A stretch of DNA of 64,000 nucleotides from Pseudomonas viciae. GTDB taxonomy: Bacteria > Pseudomonadota > Gammaproteobacteria > Pseudomonadales > Pseudomonadaceae. Made by a program: the position numbers and the translations under genes. Below are positions 7,698 to 17,673 of this stretch, piece by piece (positions within the stretch are counted from its first letter, which is position 1; each line of letters opens with the position of its first letter). The stretch covers positions 2,268,001 to 2,332,000 of the forward strand of contig NZ_CP035088.1 of the NCBI RefSeq assembly GCF_004786035.1. Reading direction: 5' to 3'. A model generated the notes under the pieces. The model did not search any database. It was given only the letters and a program-made list of their open reading frames with translations, and was not told the DNA's origin.

Positions 7698-9341
7698 TCA
7701 GACCGTGGCTGGCTCCTTCTGGATCGTGGTGCTCCTGGTGTCCTGTTCAAGCATCATCTGCGCCGCCTTCTCGGCAATCATCAGCGTCGGCGAGCAGGTG
7801 TTGCCCGAGGTGATGCGGGGCATGATCGAGGCGTCGGCGATGCGCAGGCACTTGATGCCATGCACGCGCAGTTGCGCATCCACCACCGCATCGCAGTCCT
7901 GGCCCATGCGGCAGGTGCCCACCGGGTGGAAAATCGTCGTGCCGATGCGCGCGGCGGCCTGGTGCAGTTGCTCTTCGGTTTGCAGGCTGGTGCCCGGCAG
8001 GTATTCCACCGGTTTGAAGGCGCTCAGGGCCGGGGCCGCGACGATGCGTCGGGTCAGGCGAATAGCGTCGGCGGCGACCCGCAGGTCTTCGGGATGGCTC
8101 AGGTAATTGGGCTGGATCAACGGTGCTTCGTGCGGGTCGGCCGAGCGGATATCGACCCGGCCACGGCTTTGTGGGCGCAGGTCACAGACCGACGCGGTGA
8201 ACGCCGGGAAGCTGTGCAGCGGTTCGCCGAAGCGTTCCAGGGACAATGGCTGCACATGGTATTCAAGGTTGGCCGAGGTCTGTTCCGGCCCCGATCGGGC
8301 AAACGCGCCGAGTTGGCTGGGGGCCATGGACAGCGGGCCGCTGCGGTCGTACAGGTAGCGCAGGCCCATGCCCATCTTGCCCCACAAGGTGCCGGCGATC
8401 TGGTTCAGGGTCCGGGCGTTTTCCAATTGGTAGATCAGCCGCAATTGCAGGTGATCCTGCAGGTTGTCGCCCACGCCGGGCAGTTCATGCACCACACCGA
8501 TGCCCAGGCGCTGCAGCAGGCTGCGCGGGCCGATCCCGGAGCGCTGCAGGATCCCCGGCGAACCAACGGCTCCGGCGCACAGCACGATTTCCTTGCGGGC
8601 CTTGAAGGTCATGCCCTTGCCTTGCCAGCGGGCACTGACAGCGTGGGCCCGGTCATCACGCAGCAACACGCGGTCGACTTCGACGTCGGTCAATACCGTG
8701 AGGTTGGGGCGCTGGCGAATCGGTTTGAGAAAGGCCTTGGCCGCGTTCCAGCGTACCCCGGCTTTCTGGTTGACCTGGAAGTAGCCGCAGCCTTCATTGT
8801 CGCCGCCATTGAAGTCGTCGACGTTGGGGATGCCAGTCTGCTCGGCGGCGCTGCGAAATGCATCGAGAATCGGCCATGACAGGCGCTGGCGTTCGACCCG
8901 CCATTCCCCGCTGGCGCCGTGGAATTCGGACGCTCCGGCAAAGTGATTTTCGCTTTGCCGGAACAGCGGCAGCACGTCCTTCCAGGCCCAGCCGGGATTG
9001 CCCTCGGCGGCCCAGCCGTCGTAGTCCGCGGCCTGGCCGCGCATGTAGATCATGCCGTTGATCGAGGAGCAGCCACCCAACACCTTGCCCCGTGGGTAAC
9101 TCAGGGCGCGCCCTTGCAGGCCTGGCTGCGCTTCGGTCTTGAAGCACCAGTCGGTGCGCGGGTTGCCGATGCAGAACAGGTAGCCGACCGGGATGTGAAT
9201 CCACGGATAGTTGTCGCGCCCGCCGGCTTCGAGCAGCAGCACCCGATGTTGCGGGTTGGCCGAAAGCCGATTGGCCAGCAGGCATCCGGCAGGGCCGGCG
9301 CCCACGATCACGTAATCGTATTCATCGACGACAGGTTGCAT
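7698..9341 (-). CDS. GMC-family FAD-dependent alcohol/choline-type dehydrogenase
   Basis: 547-residue glucose-methanol-choline oxidoreductase. The N-terminal ADP-binding fold DYVIVGAGPAGCLLANRLS binds FAD. GGCSSINGMIYMRGQ is the first GMC signature, and GSPGILQRSGIGP the second. The C-terminal catalytic pair is in HPVGTCRMG (His) and SGNTCSPTLMIAEKAA (Asn). The start at 9341 follows GAGG at six bases; an ATG 12 bases upstream is also possible. Related enzymes oxidise alcohols such as polyethylene glycol or medium-chain alcohols; the real substrate is unknown. The MFS gene downstream and the divergent LysR gene upstream probably form one regulated unit with it. Confidence 0.9.
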   Translation of the reverse strand: MQPVVDEYDYVIVGAGPAGCLLANRLSANPQHRVLLLEAGGRDNYPWIHIPVGYLFCIGNPRTDWCFKTEAQPGLQGRALSYPRGKVLGGCSSINGMIYMRGQAADYDGWAAEGNPGWAWKDVLPLFRQSENHFAGASEFHGASGEWRVERQRLSWPILDAFRSAAEQTGIPNVDDFNGGDNEGCGYFQVNQKAGVRWNAAKAFLKPIRQRPNLTVLTDVEVDRVLLRDDRAHAVSARWQGKGMTFKARKEIVLCAGAVGSPGILQRSGIGPRSLLQRLGIGVVHELPGVGDNLQDHLQLRLIYQLENARTLNQIAGTLWGKMGMGLRYLYDRSGPLSMAPSQLGAFARSGPEQTSANLEYHVQPLSLERFGEPLHSFPAFTASVCDLRPQSRGRVDIRSADPHEAPLIQPNYLSHPEDLRVAADAIRLTRRIVAAPALSAFKPVEYLPGTSLQTEEQLHQAAARIGTTIFHPVGTCRMGQDCDAVVDAQLRVHGIKCLRIADASIMPRITSGNTCSPTLMIAEKAAQMMLEQDTRSTTIQKEPATV

Positions 9342-9380
9342 TCGCGACCTCATTTTTATTCTTGTGGGGTCCATCCTAGT

Positions 9381-9411
9381 TGTTAGTTTTCGTCAAAAGA
9401 ATGTTAGTTTT
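9381..9411. promoter_or_regulatory. Direct repeats, candidate LysR operator
   Basis: TGTTAGTTTT occurs at 9381-9390 and again at 9402-9411, 21 bases apart, i.e. two helical turns. It lies in the short gap between the divergent dehydrogenase and LysR genes, where such regulators normally bind. Its function is inferred. Confidence 0.45.
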
Positions 9412-9470
9412 TGCGCAGCGGCTGTGCGTTTTTAAACAATCATGCCTTCAGGCGTGTTCAAGGATGGTCC

Positions 9471-10355
9471 ATGTTCGATTGGAATGACCTGCGCTATTTT
9501 CTCGAACTGCAACGCAGTGGCCGTTTGCTGACGGCCGCCCGTCGCCTCAACACCACCCATGCCACGGTGGCCCGGCACATCGAAGCCATCGAAAAGAGCC
9601 TTGGCACTGCGTTGTTTGTCCAGCATGCCCAGGGTTATGAACTGACCCCGGCCGGCGAAACGTTGCTCAAGCACGCTGAGGCCATGGAAAACGTGGCGTT
9701 GCTGGCCCAGGAGGACATCACCCAGTCCAGCGCGCCCCTGGGCAAGATCCGCCTGGGGGTGACCGAAGGGTTGGGCATCATGTTTCTGGCCAGCCGCATG
9801 GACGGGCTGTTCCAACGTTATCCGGGGCTGGAGGTGGAACTGGTGGCGGTGCCGCGATTTGTCAGCATCCTCAACCGTGAGGCGGAAATCAGCATCCACC
9901 TCGAACGCCCGGCGGCCGACCTGCTGGTGACGCGCAAACTCACCGACTACAGCCTGGCGCTGTACGCCAGCCAGGCCTACCTGGACCGCTCGCCAGCGTT
10001 GCGCAGCCGCGAGGACCTGGCTCGTCACGCCTGGATCGGCTACGTCGATGACTTGCTGTTCAGCCAGGAACTGATGTTCCTCAACAGCTTTTGCCGCAAC
10101 CCCCGCGTGGTGTTCCACAGTACCAGCGTCATCGCGCAGCAACAGGCCGCGCGTTCGGGGCTGGGGATCGCCGTGCTGCCTTGCTACATGGCCAGCGGCG
10201 ACCCGGCGCTGGTGCCCTTGCTACCAGACGAAACCATCCGCCGCAGCTACTGGATCAGCACCCGCCGCGAATTGCACAAGTCTGTGCGGCTGCGGGTGTT
10301 GTGGGATTACGTGGTGCAGTTGTGCGAGCGCGAGCAGGGGTTGCTGCTTCCTTAG
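9471..10355 (+). CDS. LysR-family transcriptional regulator
   Basis: 294-residue LysR regulator. The winged helix-turn-helix occupies about residues 1-60 (DLRYFLELQRSGRLLTAARR, THATVARHIEAIE) and the effector-binding domain about 90-285. The ATG at 9471 starts exactly at the family's usual position (MFDWNDLRYF). The gene is divergent from the GMC dehydrogenase and MFS genes, which it most likely controls in response to their substrate or product. Confidence 0.92.
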   Translation: MFDWNDLRYFLELQRSGRLLTAARRLNTTHATVARHIEAIEKSLGTALFVQHAQGYELTPAGETLLKHAEAMENVALLAQEDITQSSAPLGKIRLGVTEGLGIMFLASRMDGLFQRYPGLEVELVAVPRFVSILNREAEISIHLERPAADLLVTRKLTDYSLALYASQAYLDRSPALRSREDLARHAWIGYVDDLLFSQELMFLNSFCRNPRVVFHSTSVIAQQQAARSGLGIAVLPCYMASGDPALVPLLPDETIRRSYWISTRRELHKSVRLRVLWDYVVQLCEREQGLLLP

Positions 10356-10386
10356 CAGCGCTAGGGAATTCGCGGTCGGCCCAACC

Positions 10387-10417
10387 CCCGTGGCGAGGGA
10401 GCTTGCTCTCATAAGGG
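10387..10417. repeat. Single degenerate REP element
   Basis: CGTGGCGAGGGAGCTTGCTCTC is the unpaired form of the GTGGCGAGGGAGCTTGCTCCC repeat seen elsewhere in the window. Its right arm has decayed. Confidence 0.6.
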
Positions 10418-10479
10418 TTGGCGGTGGGCTCTGAGTCTGTGAGCTGACTGGCGGTGCTTGTCAGAAAAAACCGACAGGA

Positions 10480-10491
10480 GTACAAATGTAC
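10480..10491. promoter_or_regulatory. LexA2-type operator over the lexA2 start codon
   Basis: GTACAAATGTAC is a perfect palindrome (GTAC-N4-GTAC), close to the GTAC-N4-GTGC motif described for the second LexA of Pseudomonas putida. It covers the 3' end of the AGGAG ribosome site and the ATG at 10486, giving an autoregulated operon. Confidence 0.7.
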
Positions 10492-11103
10492 TCCATGACG
10501 ACTCTCACTCCTCGCCGTACCGCCATCCTGACCTTCATCCGCGAACGCATCGCCGATCAGGGCCAGCCTCCCAGCCTCGCTGAAATCAGCGAGGCGTTTG
10601 GTTTTGCCTCGCGCAGCGTGGCGCGCAAGCATGTGCTGGCGTTGACCGAAGCCGGTTTTATCGAAGTCAATCCGCACCAGGCCCGGGGTATCCGCTTGCT
10701 GAACCAGCCACCGCGTCCCGAGCTGCTGGACGTGCCGGTGCTGGGGCGGGTGGCTGCCGGCCTGCCGATTGGCGCCGACGCCGAGGTCCACAGCCGTCTG
10801 ATGCTGGACCCGGCAATGTTCACCAAGGCGCCGGATTACCTGCTGCGGGTCCAGGGCGACTCGATGATCGAGGACGGCATTCTCGACGGTGATCTGGTGG
10901 GGGTGCAGCGCACGCCCCAGGCCTCCAACGGCCAGATCGTCGTGGCGCGCCTGGACGGTGAAGTCACCATCAAGCGTTTCGAGCGAATTGGCGAACGTGT
11001 ACGTTTGCTGCCACGCAACCCGGCCTACCAACCGATCATCGTCGAAGCCGACCAGGACCTGGCGATTGAAGGGGTGTTCTGTGGCCTGTTGAGGCAAGGC
11101 TGA
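10486..11103 (+). CDS. lexA2: LexA2 repressor of the mutagenesis cassette
   Basis: 205-residue LexA-family repressor and autoprotease. The N-terminal winged helix-turn-helix (about residues 8-72) reads LAEISEAFGFASRSVARKHV. The cleavage site is Ala91-Gly92 in GRVAAGLPIG. The catalytic dyad is Ser126 (GDSMIEDG) and Lys163 (GEVTIKRF). RecA filaments after DNA damage should trigger self-cleavage. The ATG at 10486 has AGGAG at five bases; a second ATG three codons on is too far from it. The gene heads the lexA2-imuA-imuB-dnaE2 operon, and its stop overlaps the imuA start (TGATG). Confidence 0.95.
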   Translation: MYSMTTLTPRRTAILTFIRERIADQGQPPSLAEISEAFGFASRSVARKHVLALTEAGFIEVNPHQARGIRLLNQPPRPELLDVPVLGRVAAGLPIGADAEVHSRLMLDPAMFTKAPDYLLRVQGDSMIEDGILDGDLVGVQRTPQASNGQIVVARLDGEVTIKRFERIGERVRLLPRNPAYQPIIVEADQDLAIEGVFCGLLRQG

Positions 11104-11735
11104 TGGGCGCCGTCGTTGCATTGGATACGCTGTTCAACGGCGGCCAGGTCTGGAAGGGCCGGCCTGCGCCTGCGGTCACCAGCCCGCACCCCACTGGCCA
11201 TGCGGCACTGGACGCGGCGTTGCCCAGCGGTGGTTGGCCGGAAGCGGCGCTGACGGAATTGCTTATCGCCGCACCCGGTATAGGCGAGTTGCAACTGGTG
11301 TGGCCGACCCTGGCGCGGCTGTCGGCGGCAGGGGAGCGAGTCGTGCTGGTGGCGCCGCCGTTCGTGCCCTATCCCCAGGCCTGGCAGAGCGCCGGGGTCG
11401 ATCTGAGCCAGTTGTCGGTGATCCGCGCCGATGAGCGCGAGGCCCTGTGGGCCACCGAACAATGCTTGCGCTCGGGCAGTTGTGGCGCGGTGCTGTGCTG
11501 GCCTCGCCTGGTTGACGACCGGGCCCTGCGTCGCCTGCAAGTGGCGGCGGAAACCGGCCAGACCCTGGCGTTCGCCTGGCGCTCGATCCAGGAGGCCATC
11601 AACCCATCACCGGCGGCCCTGCGCATCGCCATCGATGCCCGGCCTGGGCAGTTGCGCGTGCTCAAGTGCCGCGGCGGACTGGCCCGTTCGGCACCGATCG
11701 CTTTTGCCGCGCTCTCCACACAGACAGGGCATTGA
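11103..11735 (+). CDS. imuA: ImuA, RecA-like translesion accessory protein
   Basis: 210-residue RecA/SulA-fold protein of the ImuA family, annotated in many genomes as SulA-like. The core begins HPTGHAALDAALPSGGWPEAALTELL, matching the RecA N-terminal ATPase core but with the P-loop eroded. ImuA works with ImuB and DnaE2 in damage-induced mutagenesis. It overlaps lexA2 by one base and lies seven bases before imuB, so the genes are co-transcribed and probably translationally coupled. Confidence 0.9.
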   Translation: MGAVVALDTLFNGGQVWKGRPAPAVTSPHPTGHAALDAALPSGGWPEAALTELLIAAPGIGELQLVWPTLARLSAAGERVVLVAPPFVPYPQAWQSAGVDLSQLSVIRADEREALWATEQCLRSGSCGAVLCWPRLVDDRALRRLQVAAETGQTLAFAWRSIQEAINPSPAALRIAIDARPGQLRVLKCRGGLARSAPIAFAALSTQTGH

Positions 11736-11742
11736 GGTTGCG

Positions 11743-13164
11743 ATGCGCTGGGTCTGTATTCTCTTCCCGCAATTGGCGCTGGACGCCGCGCTGCGTCAGC
11801 GCCCCGATCCCGACGAACCCCTGGCTTTGCTGACCGGTCCGGCCCAACGCCGGGTGCTGCAAGCTGTCAATGCCCCGGCCCGCGCCTTGGGCTTGCGGCC
11901 CGGCCAGACCATGACCGCCGCCCAGGCCCTGAGCAAAGGTTTCGCCACCGCCGAATACGACGTGGCGCAGATCGCACACTGGCAACAGTTCCTGGCGGCC
12001 TGGGCCTATCGTTTCAGTTCCCAGGTCAGCGTGCATTACCCGCGTACGGTGCTGTTCGAGATCGAGTCGAGCCTGGGCCTGTTTGGGCCCTGGCCGGTGT
12101 TCGAGGCGCGGTTGCGGGCCGAGCTGACTGAGCTGGGGTTTCGTCATCGCATCGTCGCGGCCCCGAACCCGGTGGCGGCGCGGGTCTTGGCCAATGCCTA
12201 TGACGCCCTGGTAGTGCCCGATAGTGAGACTTTGCAACAGTGCCTGGGACACATGCCGGTGGAGCGGATCGGCCTGGAACCCGACGTCGCCACGGCGTTG
12301 TCGCGCATGGGCCTGCGCCGTCTGAGCCAGGTCCAGGCCTTGCCCCGGCACACCCTGGCACGGCGCTTCGAAGCCCAGGTGCTCAAGCACCTCGACGCGC
12401 TGACCGGCAGTCGCACCCTGGCGCTGTCGTTCTACCTGCCGCCGGACCGCTTCGATGTACGCATCGAGCTCAACTATGACGTCCAGTCCCACCAGGCGCT
12501 GCTGTTCCCGTTGCGCCGGTTGACCGGTGATCTGTCGGCCTTCTTGTGCGGTCGCGACAGCGGCGTGCAGCGTTTCGACCTGCACCTGGAGCACGCCGGA
12601 TTGCCGGACACGCTGATCAAAGTCGGCCTGCTCAGCGCCGAACGGGACCCTTCAATGCTCTTCGAACTGGCCCGTGGTCGGTTGGAACAAGTGCAGGTCG
12701 CGGCACCGGTGCGCGGCTTTCGCTTATGTGCCGAAGACTTGCCGAGTTTCGTGCCTCAGCGCTTGGAATTGTTCGATGAGCGCCCGCAACAGTCCTTGCC
12801 TTGGGAGCAACTGCGCGAACGACTGCGCGCGCGACTGGGGGATGACGCGGTGCAGGGCCTGGGGTTTCGCGACGATCATCGGCCTGAATGCGCCTGGCAA
12901 ATGACCTCCCAACCTCGGCCCCAGGCCTGCCCGATGCGCGATGGCGTGCTGCGTCCCGGCTGGCTGCTCGGTGACCCCCAGGTTCTGCCGGAAGGCCACA
13001 CGCGTATCCTCATGGGCCCGGAGCGAATCGAGACCGGCTGGTGGGACGGCGCCGACGTACGCCGCGATTACTACCTGATCGAAACCCGTACCGGGCAACG
13101 CGGCTGGGCCTATCGACCGGTAGGCGAGGGCGGGTCGTTGTGGCTGCAGGGCTGGTTCGCATGA
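11743..13164 (+). CDS. imuB: ImuB, Y-family-like non-catalytic polymerase scaffold
   Basis: 473-residue DinB/Y-family relative. ImuB proteins have lost the catalytic acidic residues; here the N-terminus reads [17 protein letters not shown], with no DxD palm motif. The fingers, little-finger and C-terminal parts remain, and QQSLPW near residue 348 resembles a beta-clamp-binding peptide. ImuB is believed to recruit DnaE2 to the clamp. The ATG at 11743 has GAGG at five bases; the longer upstream open frame overlaps imuA and was not used. It overlaps the dnaE2 start by four bases. Confidence 0.93.
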   Translation: MRWVCILFPQLALDAALRQRPDPDEPLALLTGPAQRRVLQAVNAPARALGLRPGQTMTAAQALSKGFATAEYDVAQIAHWQQFLAAWAYRFSSQVSVHYPRTVLFEIESSLGLFGPWPVFEARLRAELTELGFRHRIVAAPNPVAARVLANAYDALVVPDSETLQQCLGHMPVERIGLEPDVATALSRMGLRRLSQVQALPRHTLARRFEAQVLKHLDALTGSRTLALSFYLPPDRFDVRIELNYDVQSHQALLFPLRRLTGDLSAFLCGRDSGVQRFDLHLEHAGLPDTLIKVGLLSAERDPSMLFELARGRLEQVQVAAPVRGFRLCAEDLPSFVPQRLELFDERPQQSLPWEQLRERLRARLGDDAVQGLGFRDDHRPECAWQMTSQPRPQACPMRDGVLRPGWLLGDPQVLPEGHTRILMGPERIETGWWDGADVRRDYYLIETRTGQRGWAYRPVGEGGSLWLQGWFA

Positions 13165-16100
13165 GCGTCGACTATGCCGAGCTGCATTGCCTGTCGAATT
13201 TCAGCTTCCAGCGCGGCGCCTCCAGCGCCCTGGAGTTGTGCCGGCGGGCCAAGGAGCAGGGTTACCAAGCCCTGGCAATCACCGACGAATGCACCCTGGC
13301 CGGCATCGTCCGAGCCTGGCAGGCGGCCAAGGAACTGAAGCTGCAGTTGATCGTTGGCAGCGAGATCCAGATCGAAAACGGTCCGAAACTGGTGTTGCTG
13401 GTGGAGAATCTGGAGGGCTATCAAGCCCTGTGCCGGCTGATCACCCGCGCCCGGCGCCGCAGCGAGAAGGGCCGCTATCGCATCGTGCGCGAGGACTTTG
13501 ACGAGCCCTTGCCGGGACTGCTGGCGCTGTGGGTGCCCGATGGAAAAGACTCCGAAGACCAAGGCCGCTGGCTCCAGCAGGTTTTTGCCGGGCGCCTGTG
13601 GCTGGCGGTCCAGTTGCATTGCGGGCAGGACGACCGGCGGCGGTTGGCAGACTTGCTGGCATTGGCAGAGCGCTTGAACCTGCCGGCTGTCGCCAGTGGC
13701 GATGTACACATGCACGTGCGCGGCCGGCGTGCCTTGCAGGACACCATGACCGCCATCCGGCACCACGTCACGGTGGCCGAGGCCGGCCAGCGCCTGCACC
13801 CCAACGGCGAGCGCCATCTGCGCAGCCGCAAGGATCTGGCCGATCTCTATCCTCGCGCCTTGCTCGAGGAAACCCTGGCGATCGCCCGGCGCTGTACCTT
13901 CGACCTCGGTCAGTTGCGCTATCAATACCCACGGGAACTGGTGCCTGAGGGCCATGACCCGGCATCGTGGCTGCGAGAGCTGACTGAGCGCGGGATGCGT
14001 GAGCGTTGGAAAAATGCTGTGGAAGATAAGGTCCGGCGGCAAATCAACGATGAATTGGCGCTGATCGCCGAGCTGGGCTACGACAGTTATTTCCTCACCG
14101 TGCAGGATATCGTCAGCTTCGCTCGCAGCCGGAAAATCCTCTGTCAGGGGCGCGGTTCGGCAGCGAACTCGGCGGTGTGCTACGCCTTGGGCATCACCGA
14201 AATCGACCCCAGTCGCACCAGCATGTTGTTCGAGCGTTTCCTGTCCCGCGAGCGCAATGAACCGCCGGACATCGACGTCGATTTCGAACATGAGCGGCGT
14301 GAGGAAGTGCTGCAGTACGTGTTCCAGCGCTACGGTCGTCATCGTGCGGCTTTGACGGCGGTGGTCAGCAGTTACCACGGCGCCGGGGCGGTGCGCGATG
14401 TCGCCAAGGCCCTGGGGCTGCCGCCGGATCAGGTCAACGCCCTGGCCGATTGTTGCGGTCGCTGGAGCGACGAGGCGCCGCCGGTGGAGCGCTTGCGCGA
14501 GGGCGGTTTCGATCCAGACAGCCCGGTGCTGCGCCGGGTCCTGAGCCTGACCCAGCAATTGATCGGTTTTCCCCGGCATCTGTCCCAGCACCCTGGCGGC
14601 TTTGTGATTTCCGAGCAACCACTGGACACCCTGGTGCCGGTGGAAAACGCCGCCATGGCCGAGCGCACCATCATCCAGTGGGACAAGGACGACCTGGACG
14701 CGGTGGGGTTGCTCAAGGTGGATATTTTGGCCCTGGGCATGCTCAGTGCGATTCGCCGGTGTTTCGATTTGATCGAGCGCTACCGGGGCGAGCGCTATGC
14801 CCTGGCGTCGTTGCCCAAGGAGGATCGGGCGACCTACGAAATGATCACCCGCGCCGACACCATCGGTGTGTTCCAGATCGAATCCCGGGCGCAGATGTCG
14901 ATGTTGCCTCGACTGAGACCCGAGACGTTTTATGACTTGGTCATTGAAGTGGCAATCGTGCGGCCGGGGCCGATTCAAGGCGGGATGGTGCATCCGTACT
15001 TGCGGCGCAAGAACAAAGAGGAGGCGGTGATCTACCCCTCCGAAGCGTTGGAAGAAGTGCTCAAACGCACCTTGGGTGTGCCGCTGTTTCAAGAACAGGT
15101 CATGCAGATCGCCATCGTCGCGGCCGATTACACCCCCGGCGAAGCTGACCAGTTGCGACGCTCCATGGCTGCCTGGAAACGTCACGGCGGCTTGGAGCCC
15201 CACCGGGAGCGCCTGGCCGCCGGGATGAAGAAAAACGGTTACACCGCCGAATTCGCCGCGCAGATCTTCGAACAGATCAAGGGCTTCGGCAATTACGGCT
15301 TTCCCGAATCCCACGCCGCCAGTTTCGCCTTGTTGACCTACGCCAGCAGTTGGCTCAAATGCCACGAACCGGCGGCGTTCGCCTGTGCCCTGATCAACAG
15401 CTGGCCCATGGGGTTCTACAGCCCGGACCAGATCCTCCAGGATGCCCGCAGGCATCAATTGCAGATCCGTCCGGTGGACGTGCGCGCCAGTGACTGGGAT
15501 TGCAGCCTCGAACCCCTGGAAGGCCGGCAACCGGCGATCCGCATGGGCCTGCGCCTGGTCAAGGGCTTTCGCGAAGAGGATGCCCGGCGTATCGAAGCGG
15601 CCCGCCGGCAGCGGGCTTTCAGTGACGTGGCCGACCTGGGCGAGCGCGCGCAACTCGATGCCCGGGCTTTGGCGCAACTGGCCGATGCCGGGGCCTTGCA
15701 AGGCTTGGCCGGTGATCGTCATCGGGCCCGCTGGGAAGTCGCCGGGGTGCAGAAACAACTGGGTTTGTTCGCCGGTTTGCCCAGCCAGGAAGAACCGCCC
15801 GTGGCCCTGCCAACACCCACGGTGGGCGAAAACCTGTGTGCCGATTACGCCACGCTCGGCACGACCCTGGGCCCTCATCCGCTGGCCTTGCTACGCCCCG
15901 AACTGCGCGCCCGCCGTTGCCGCAGTTCGCGGGAGCTGCAAGAGGTGGAACATGGCCGCAACGTCAGCGTCGCCGGGCTGGTCACCGGCCGCCAACGCCC
16001 GGGCACGGCCAGCGGCGTGACCTTCGTCACCCTGGAAGATGAGTTCGGTAACCTCAACGTGGTGGTCTGGCGCGACTTGGCGGACCGTCAGCGCAAGATC

Positions 16101-16238
16101 CTGGTGGGCTCTCAATTACTCAGGGTCGACGGGCGCTGGGAAAGCGTCGGCGAGGTTCGCCACCTGATCGCCGGGCGCTTGAGCGACCTGACGCAATTGC
16201 TGGCGGGTATCAATGTGCGCAGTCGCGATTTCCACTAA
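13161..16238 (+). CDS. dnaE2: Error-prone DNA polymerase DnaE2 (ImuC)
   Basis: 1025-residue C-family polymerase specialised for translesion synthesis. The PHP domain at about residues 1-200 begins [17 protein letters not shown]. The palm has [15 protein letters not shown] and the catalytic aspartates in [20 protein letters not shown]. The helix-hairpin-helix and OB-fold parts follow, ending near residue 1020. [11 protein letters not shown] near residue 870 contains QLGLF, a canonical beta-clamp-binding peptide. The start ATGA overlaps the imuB stop. The length and order match the intact SOS mutasome. Confidence 0.95.
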   Translation: MSVDYAELHCLSNFSFQRGASSALELCRRAKEQGYQALAITDECTLAGIVRAWQAAKELKLQLIVGSEIQIENGPKLVLLVENLEGYQALCRLITRARRRSEKGRYRIVREDFDEPLPGLLALWVPDGKDSEDQGRWLQQVFAGRLWLAVQLHCGQDDRRRLADLLALAERLNLPAVASGDVHMHVRGRRALQDTMTAIRHHVTVAEAGQRLHPNGERHLRSRKDLADLYPRALLEETLAIARRCTFDLGQLRYQYPRELVPEGHDPASWLRELTERGMRERWKNAVEDKVRRQINDELALIAELGYDSYFLTVQDIVSFARSRKILCQGRGSAANSAVCYALGITEIDPSRTSMLFERFLSRERNEPPDIDVDFEHERREEVLQYVFQRYGRHRAALTAVVSSYHGAGAVRDVAKALGLPPDQVNALADCCGRWSDEAPPVERLREGGFDPDSPVLRRVLSLTQQLIGFPRHLSQHPGGFVISEQPLDTLVPVENAAMAERTIIQWDKDDLDAVGLLKVDILALGMLSAIRRCFDLIERYRGERYALASLPKEDRATYEMITRADTIGVFQIESRAQMSMLPRLRPETFYDLVIEVAIVRPGPIQGGMVHPYLRRKNKEEAVIYPSEALEEVLKRTLGVPLFQEQVMQIAIVAADYTPGEADQLRRSMAAWKRHGGLEPHRERLAAGMKKNGYTAEFAAQIFEQIKGFGNYGFPESHAASFALLTYASSWLKCHEPAAFACALINSWPMGFYSPDQILQDARRHQLQIRPVDVRASDWDCSLEPLEGRQPAIRMGLRLVKGFREEDARRIEAARRQRAFSDVADLGERAQLDARALAQLADAGALQGLAGDRHRARWEVAGVQKQLGLFAGLPSQEEPPVALPTPTVGENLCADYATLGTTLGPHPLALLRPELRARRCRSSRELQEVEHGRNVSVAGLVTGRQRPGTASGVTFVTLEDEFGNLNVVVWRDLADRQRKILVGSQLLRVDGRWESVGEVRHLIAGRLSDLTQLLAGINVRSRDFH

Positions 16239-16418
16239 GCCGGCTGCTGTCTCGCCATGCTTGGCGAAAGTATCGTGCCCGACGAATTGTCCTGTGTCGG
16301 CAAGGGCATTAGCGGCGGGTGACTCTGTGCGATACAAACAAATGGAACCGAAGCTGTTGCGTCATCTTCGAATGACAAGACCGGTCATCATTCCGGCCCT
16401 GTCATGAACGAGGTGTCT

Positions 16419-16694
16419 ATGAACGACGATCCTGCAAACACCCAGCAACAAGGCCAGACACAATCTCCACGTAACGACCCGGCCATCGATCCCCAGGTGT
16501 CGACTACCCCGGCCGGTGCCCAGCCAGTCAGCCCCGCCGGGACGGACCAGGCCCAGAGCGCTGACAGCGAGGTCGATCAGAAGAATCATCATCAAGACAA
16601 TGACAATACCTTCAGCCCCGGCTTCAAGCCTGACCCGGACCGGCCAAAATCCGATGAAAGCACTGACGCTGATATCGACACCGATGGTGGTTAA
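16419..16694 (+). CDS. Small acidic, disordered hypothetical protein
   Basis: 91 residues rich in Asp, Gln, Pro, Ser and Thr, with no hydrophobic core, signal peptide or cysteine. It is predicted to be fully disordered (DQKNHHQDNDNTFSPGFKPDPDRP). The ATG at 16419 follows GAGG at about six bases; an in-frame ATG 15 bases earlier lacks a ribosome site. I do not recognise a domain. It stands alone 180 bases beyond dnaE2, so it need not belong to the mutasome operon. Confidence 0.65.
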   Translation: MNDDPANTQQQGQTQSPRNDPAIDPQVSTTPAGAQPVSPAGTDQAQSADSEVDQKNHHQDNDNTFSPGFKPDPDRPKSDESTDADIDTDGG

Positions 16695-16800
16695 CCGCGA
16701 CCCGATTGCTGGGAACGTTGAGTGCTACCCGCCCGGATCGATGAGTCGTCTGGTACTTGGGCCGATAGGCGCGCCAGCGCATTTTTTGTGCAACGGGGCC

Positions 16801-17454
16801 TCAGCGCTTGCCTTTCCAGCGGTCCAGGGCAATCAACACCAGTGACACTACCACCAATCCCAGCAGCACCATCACTGCATTGATGAACACTCGTGGATAA
16901 CCCAGCGTGTCCACTTCGATAAAGGGATAGGGGTAGGAACCGACGAAGTGACCACGCACCAGGGCATAGATGAAATAGACCAGCGGATAGATCAGCCATG
17001 GCCAGACATCTCGCCATTGCAAGGCCCCCTTGGGCACGCAGAACCACCAATAGACCACAAACAGCACCGGCATCACGTCATGCAGCAATTCATCGGCCAC
17101 CCACTGCAAGCCTTGGGGGTTCCAGATATTGCGCAGCAGCAGGTTGTACGCCAGCCCCACCAGTATAATGGCAGCGGCTACACCGCCCTGGACCGTGGGT
17201 TTGAGAAAGAATCTCCGCAGCGCCGAATCCCCTGAGGTGGCCGCGCAAGTCAGCACCACGGCCACCAGGATATTGGTCAGCACCGTAAAATAACTAAAGA
17301 AGATGTCTACTCCGCCCAACAGGCTCTTGCCGCCTTGCCAGCGTGAAGTCAGGATCAGGTAGAGCTGGAGAATCAATGCGAACCATCCCAGCAGTGCGGC
17401 GATTTTCACCGTAATACCGCCAGCGCTTTGCGTTAACACTGATTCATCGCTCAT
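16801..17454 (-). CDS. Pr6Pr-family six-helix membrane protein
   Basis: 217-residue integral membrane protein with about six hydrophobic helices, including the FAR-17a/AIG1-like Pr6Pr pattern (FFSYFTVLTNILVAVVL, ELLHDVMPVLFVVYWW). The pattern of Asn, His and Asp within the helices resembles AIG1 hydrolases; the bacterial function is unknown. The ATG at 17454 has AGGAG at about six bases; an in-frame upstream extension to 17499 is arginine-rich and has no ribosome site. It is a single gene, convergent with the preceding hypothetical gene. Confidence 0.8.
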   Translation of the reverse strand: MSDESVLTQSAGGITVKIAALLGWFALILQLYLILTSRWQGGKSLLGGVDIFFSYFTVLTNILVAVVLTCAATSGDSALRRFFLKPTVQGGVAAAIILVGLAYNLLLRNIWNPQGLQWVADELLHDVMPVLFVVYWWFCVPKGALQWRDVWPWLIYPLVYFIYALVRGHFVGSYPYPFIEVDTLGYPRVFINAVMVLLGLVVVSLVLIALDRWKGKR

Positions 17455-17673
17455 GACTTGTCTCCTGCTACGCGGCACCTGCGACTGCAAAGCCCCCAAG
17501 AGGTTGGATGCTTGTATAAGCAGGATTGTCTGTTGAGCGAGACCCTAGGAGCATGAGTTGCAAGATTCTACTGTCATAAATGACAGTGCTGACCAGCGGT
17601 AGCCGGGAACACCGACGCACTTGGGTCGAATAAGGTCATCTTCAAGAAGACGGCCTTATTCTGTGCCTCAGGA

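Noticed and set aside
5935..8106. 723-codon plus-strand open frame across the transporter and dehydrogenase genes
   Set aside because: It runs antisense to two well-supported genes and crosses a REP element between them.
13110..15878. 922-codon minus-strand open frame opposite dnaE2
   Set aside because: It lies fully inside a strongly conserved polymerase gene in the opposite direction; the protein is rich in Gln, Gly and Arg without a fold.
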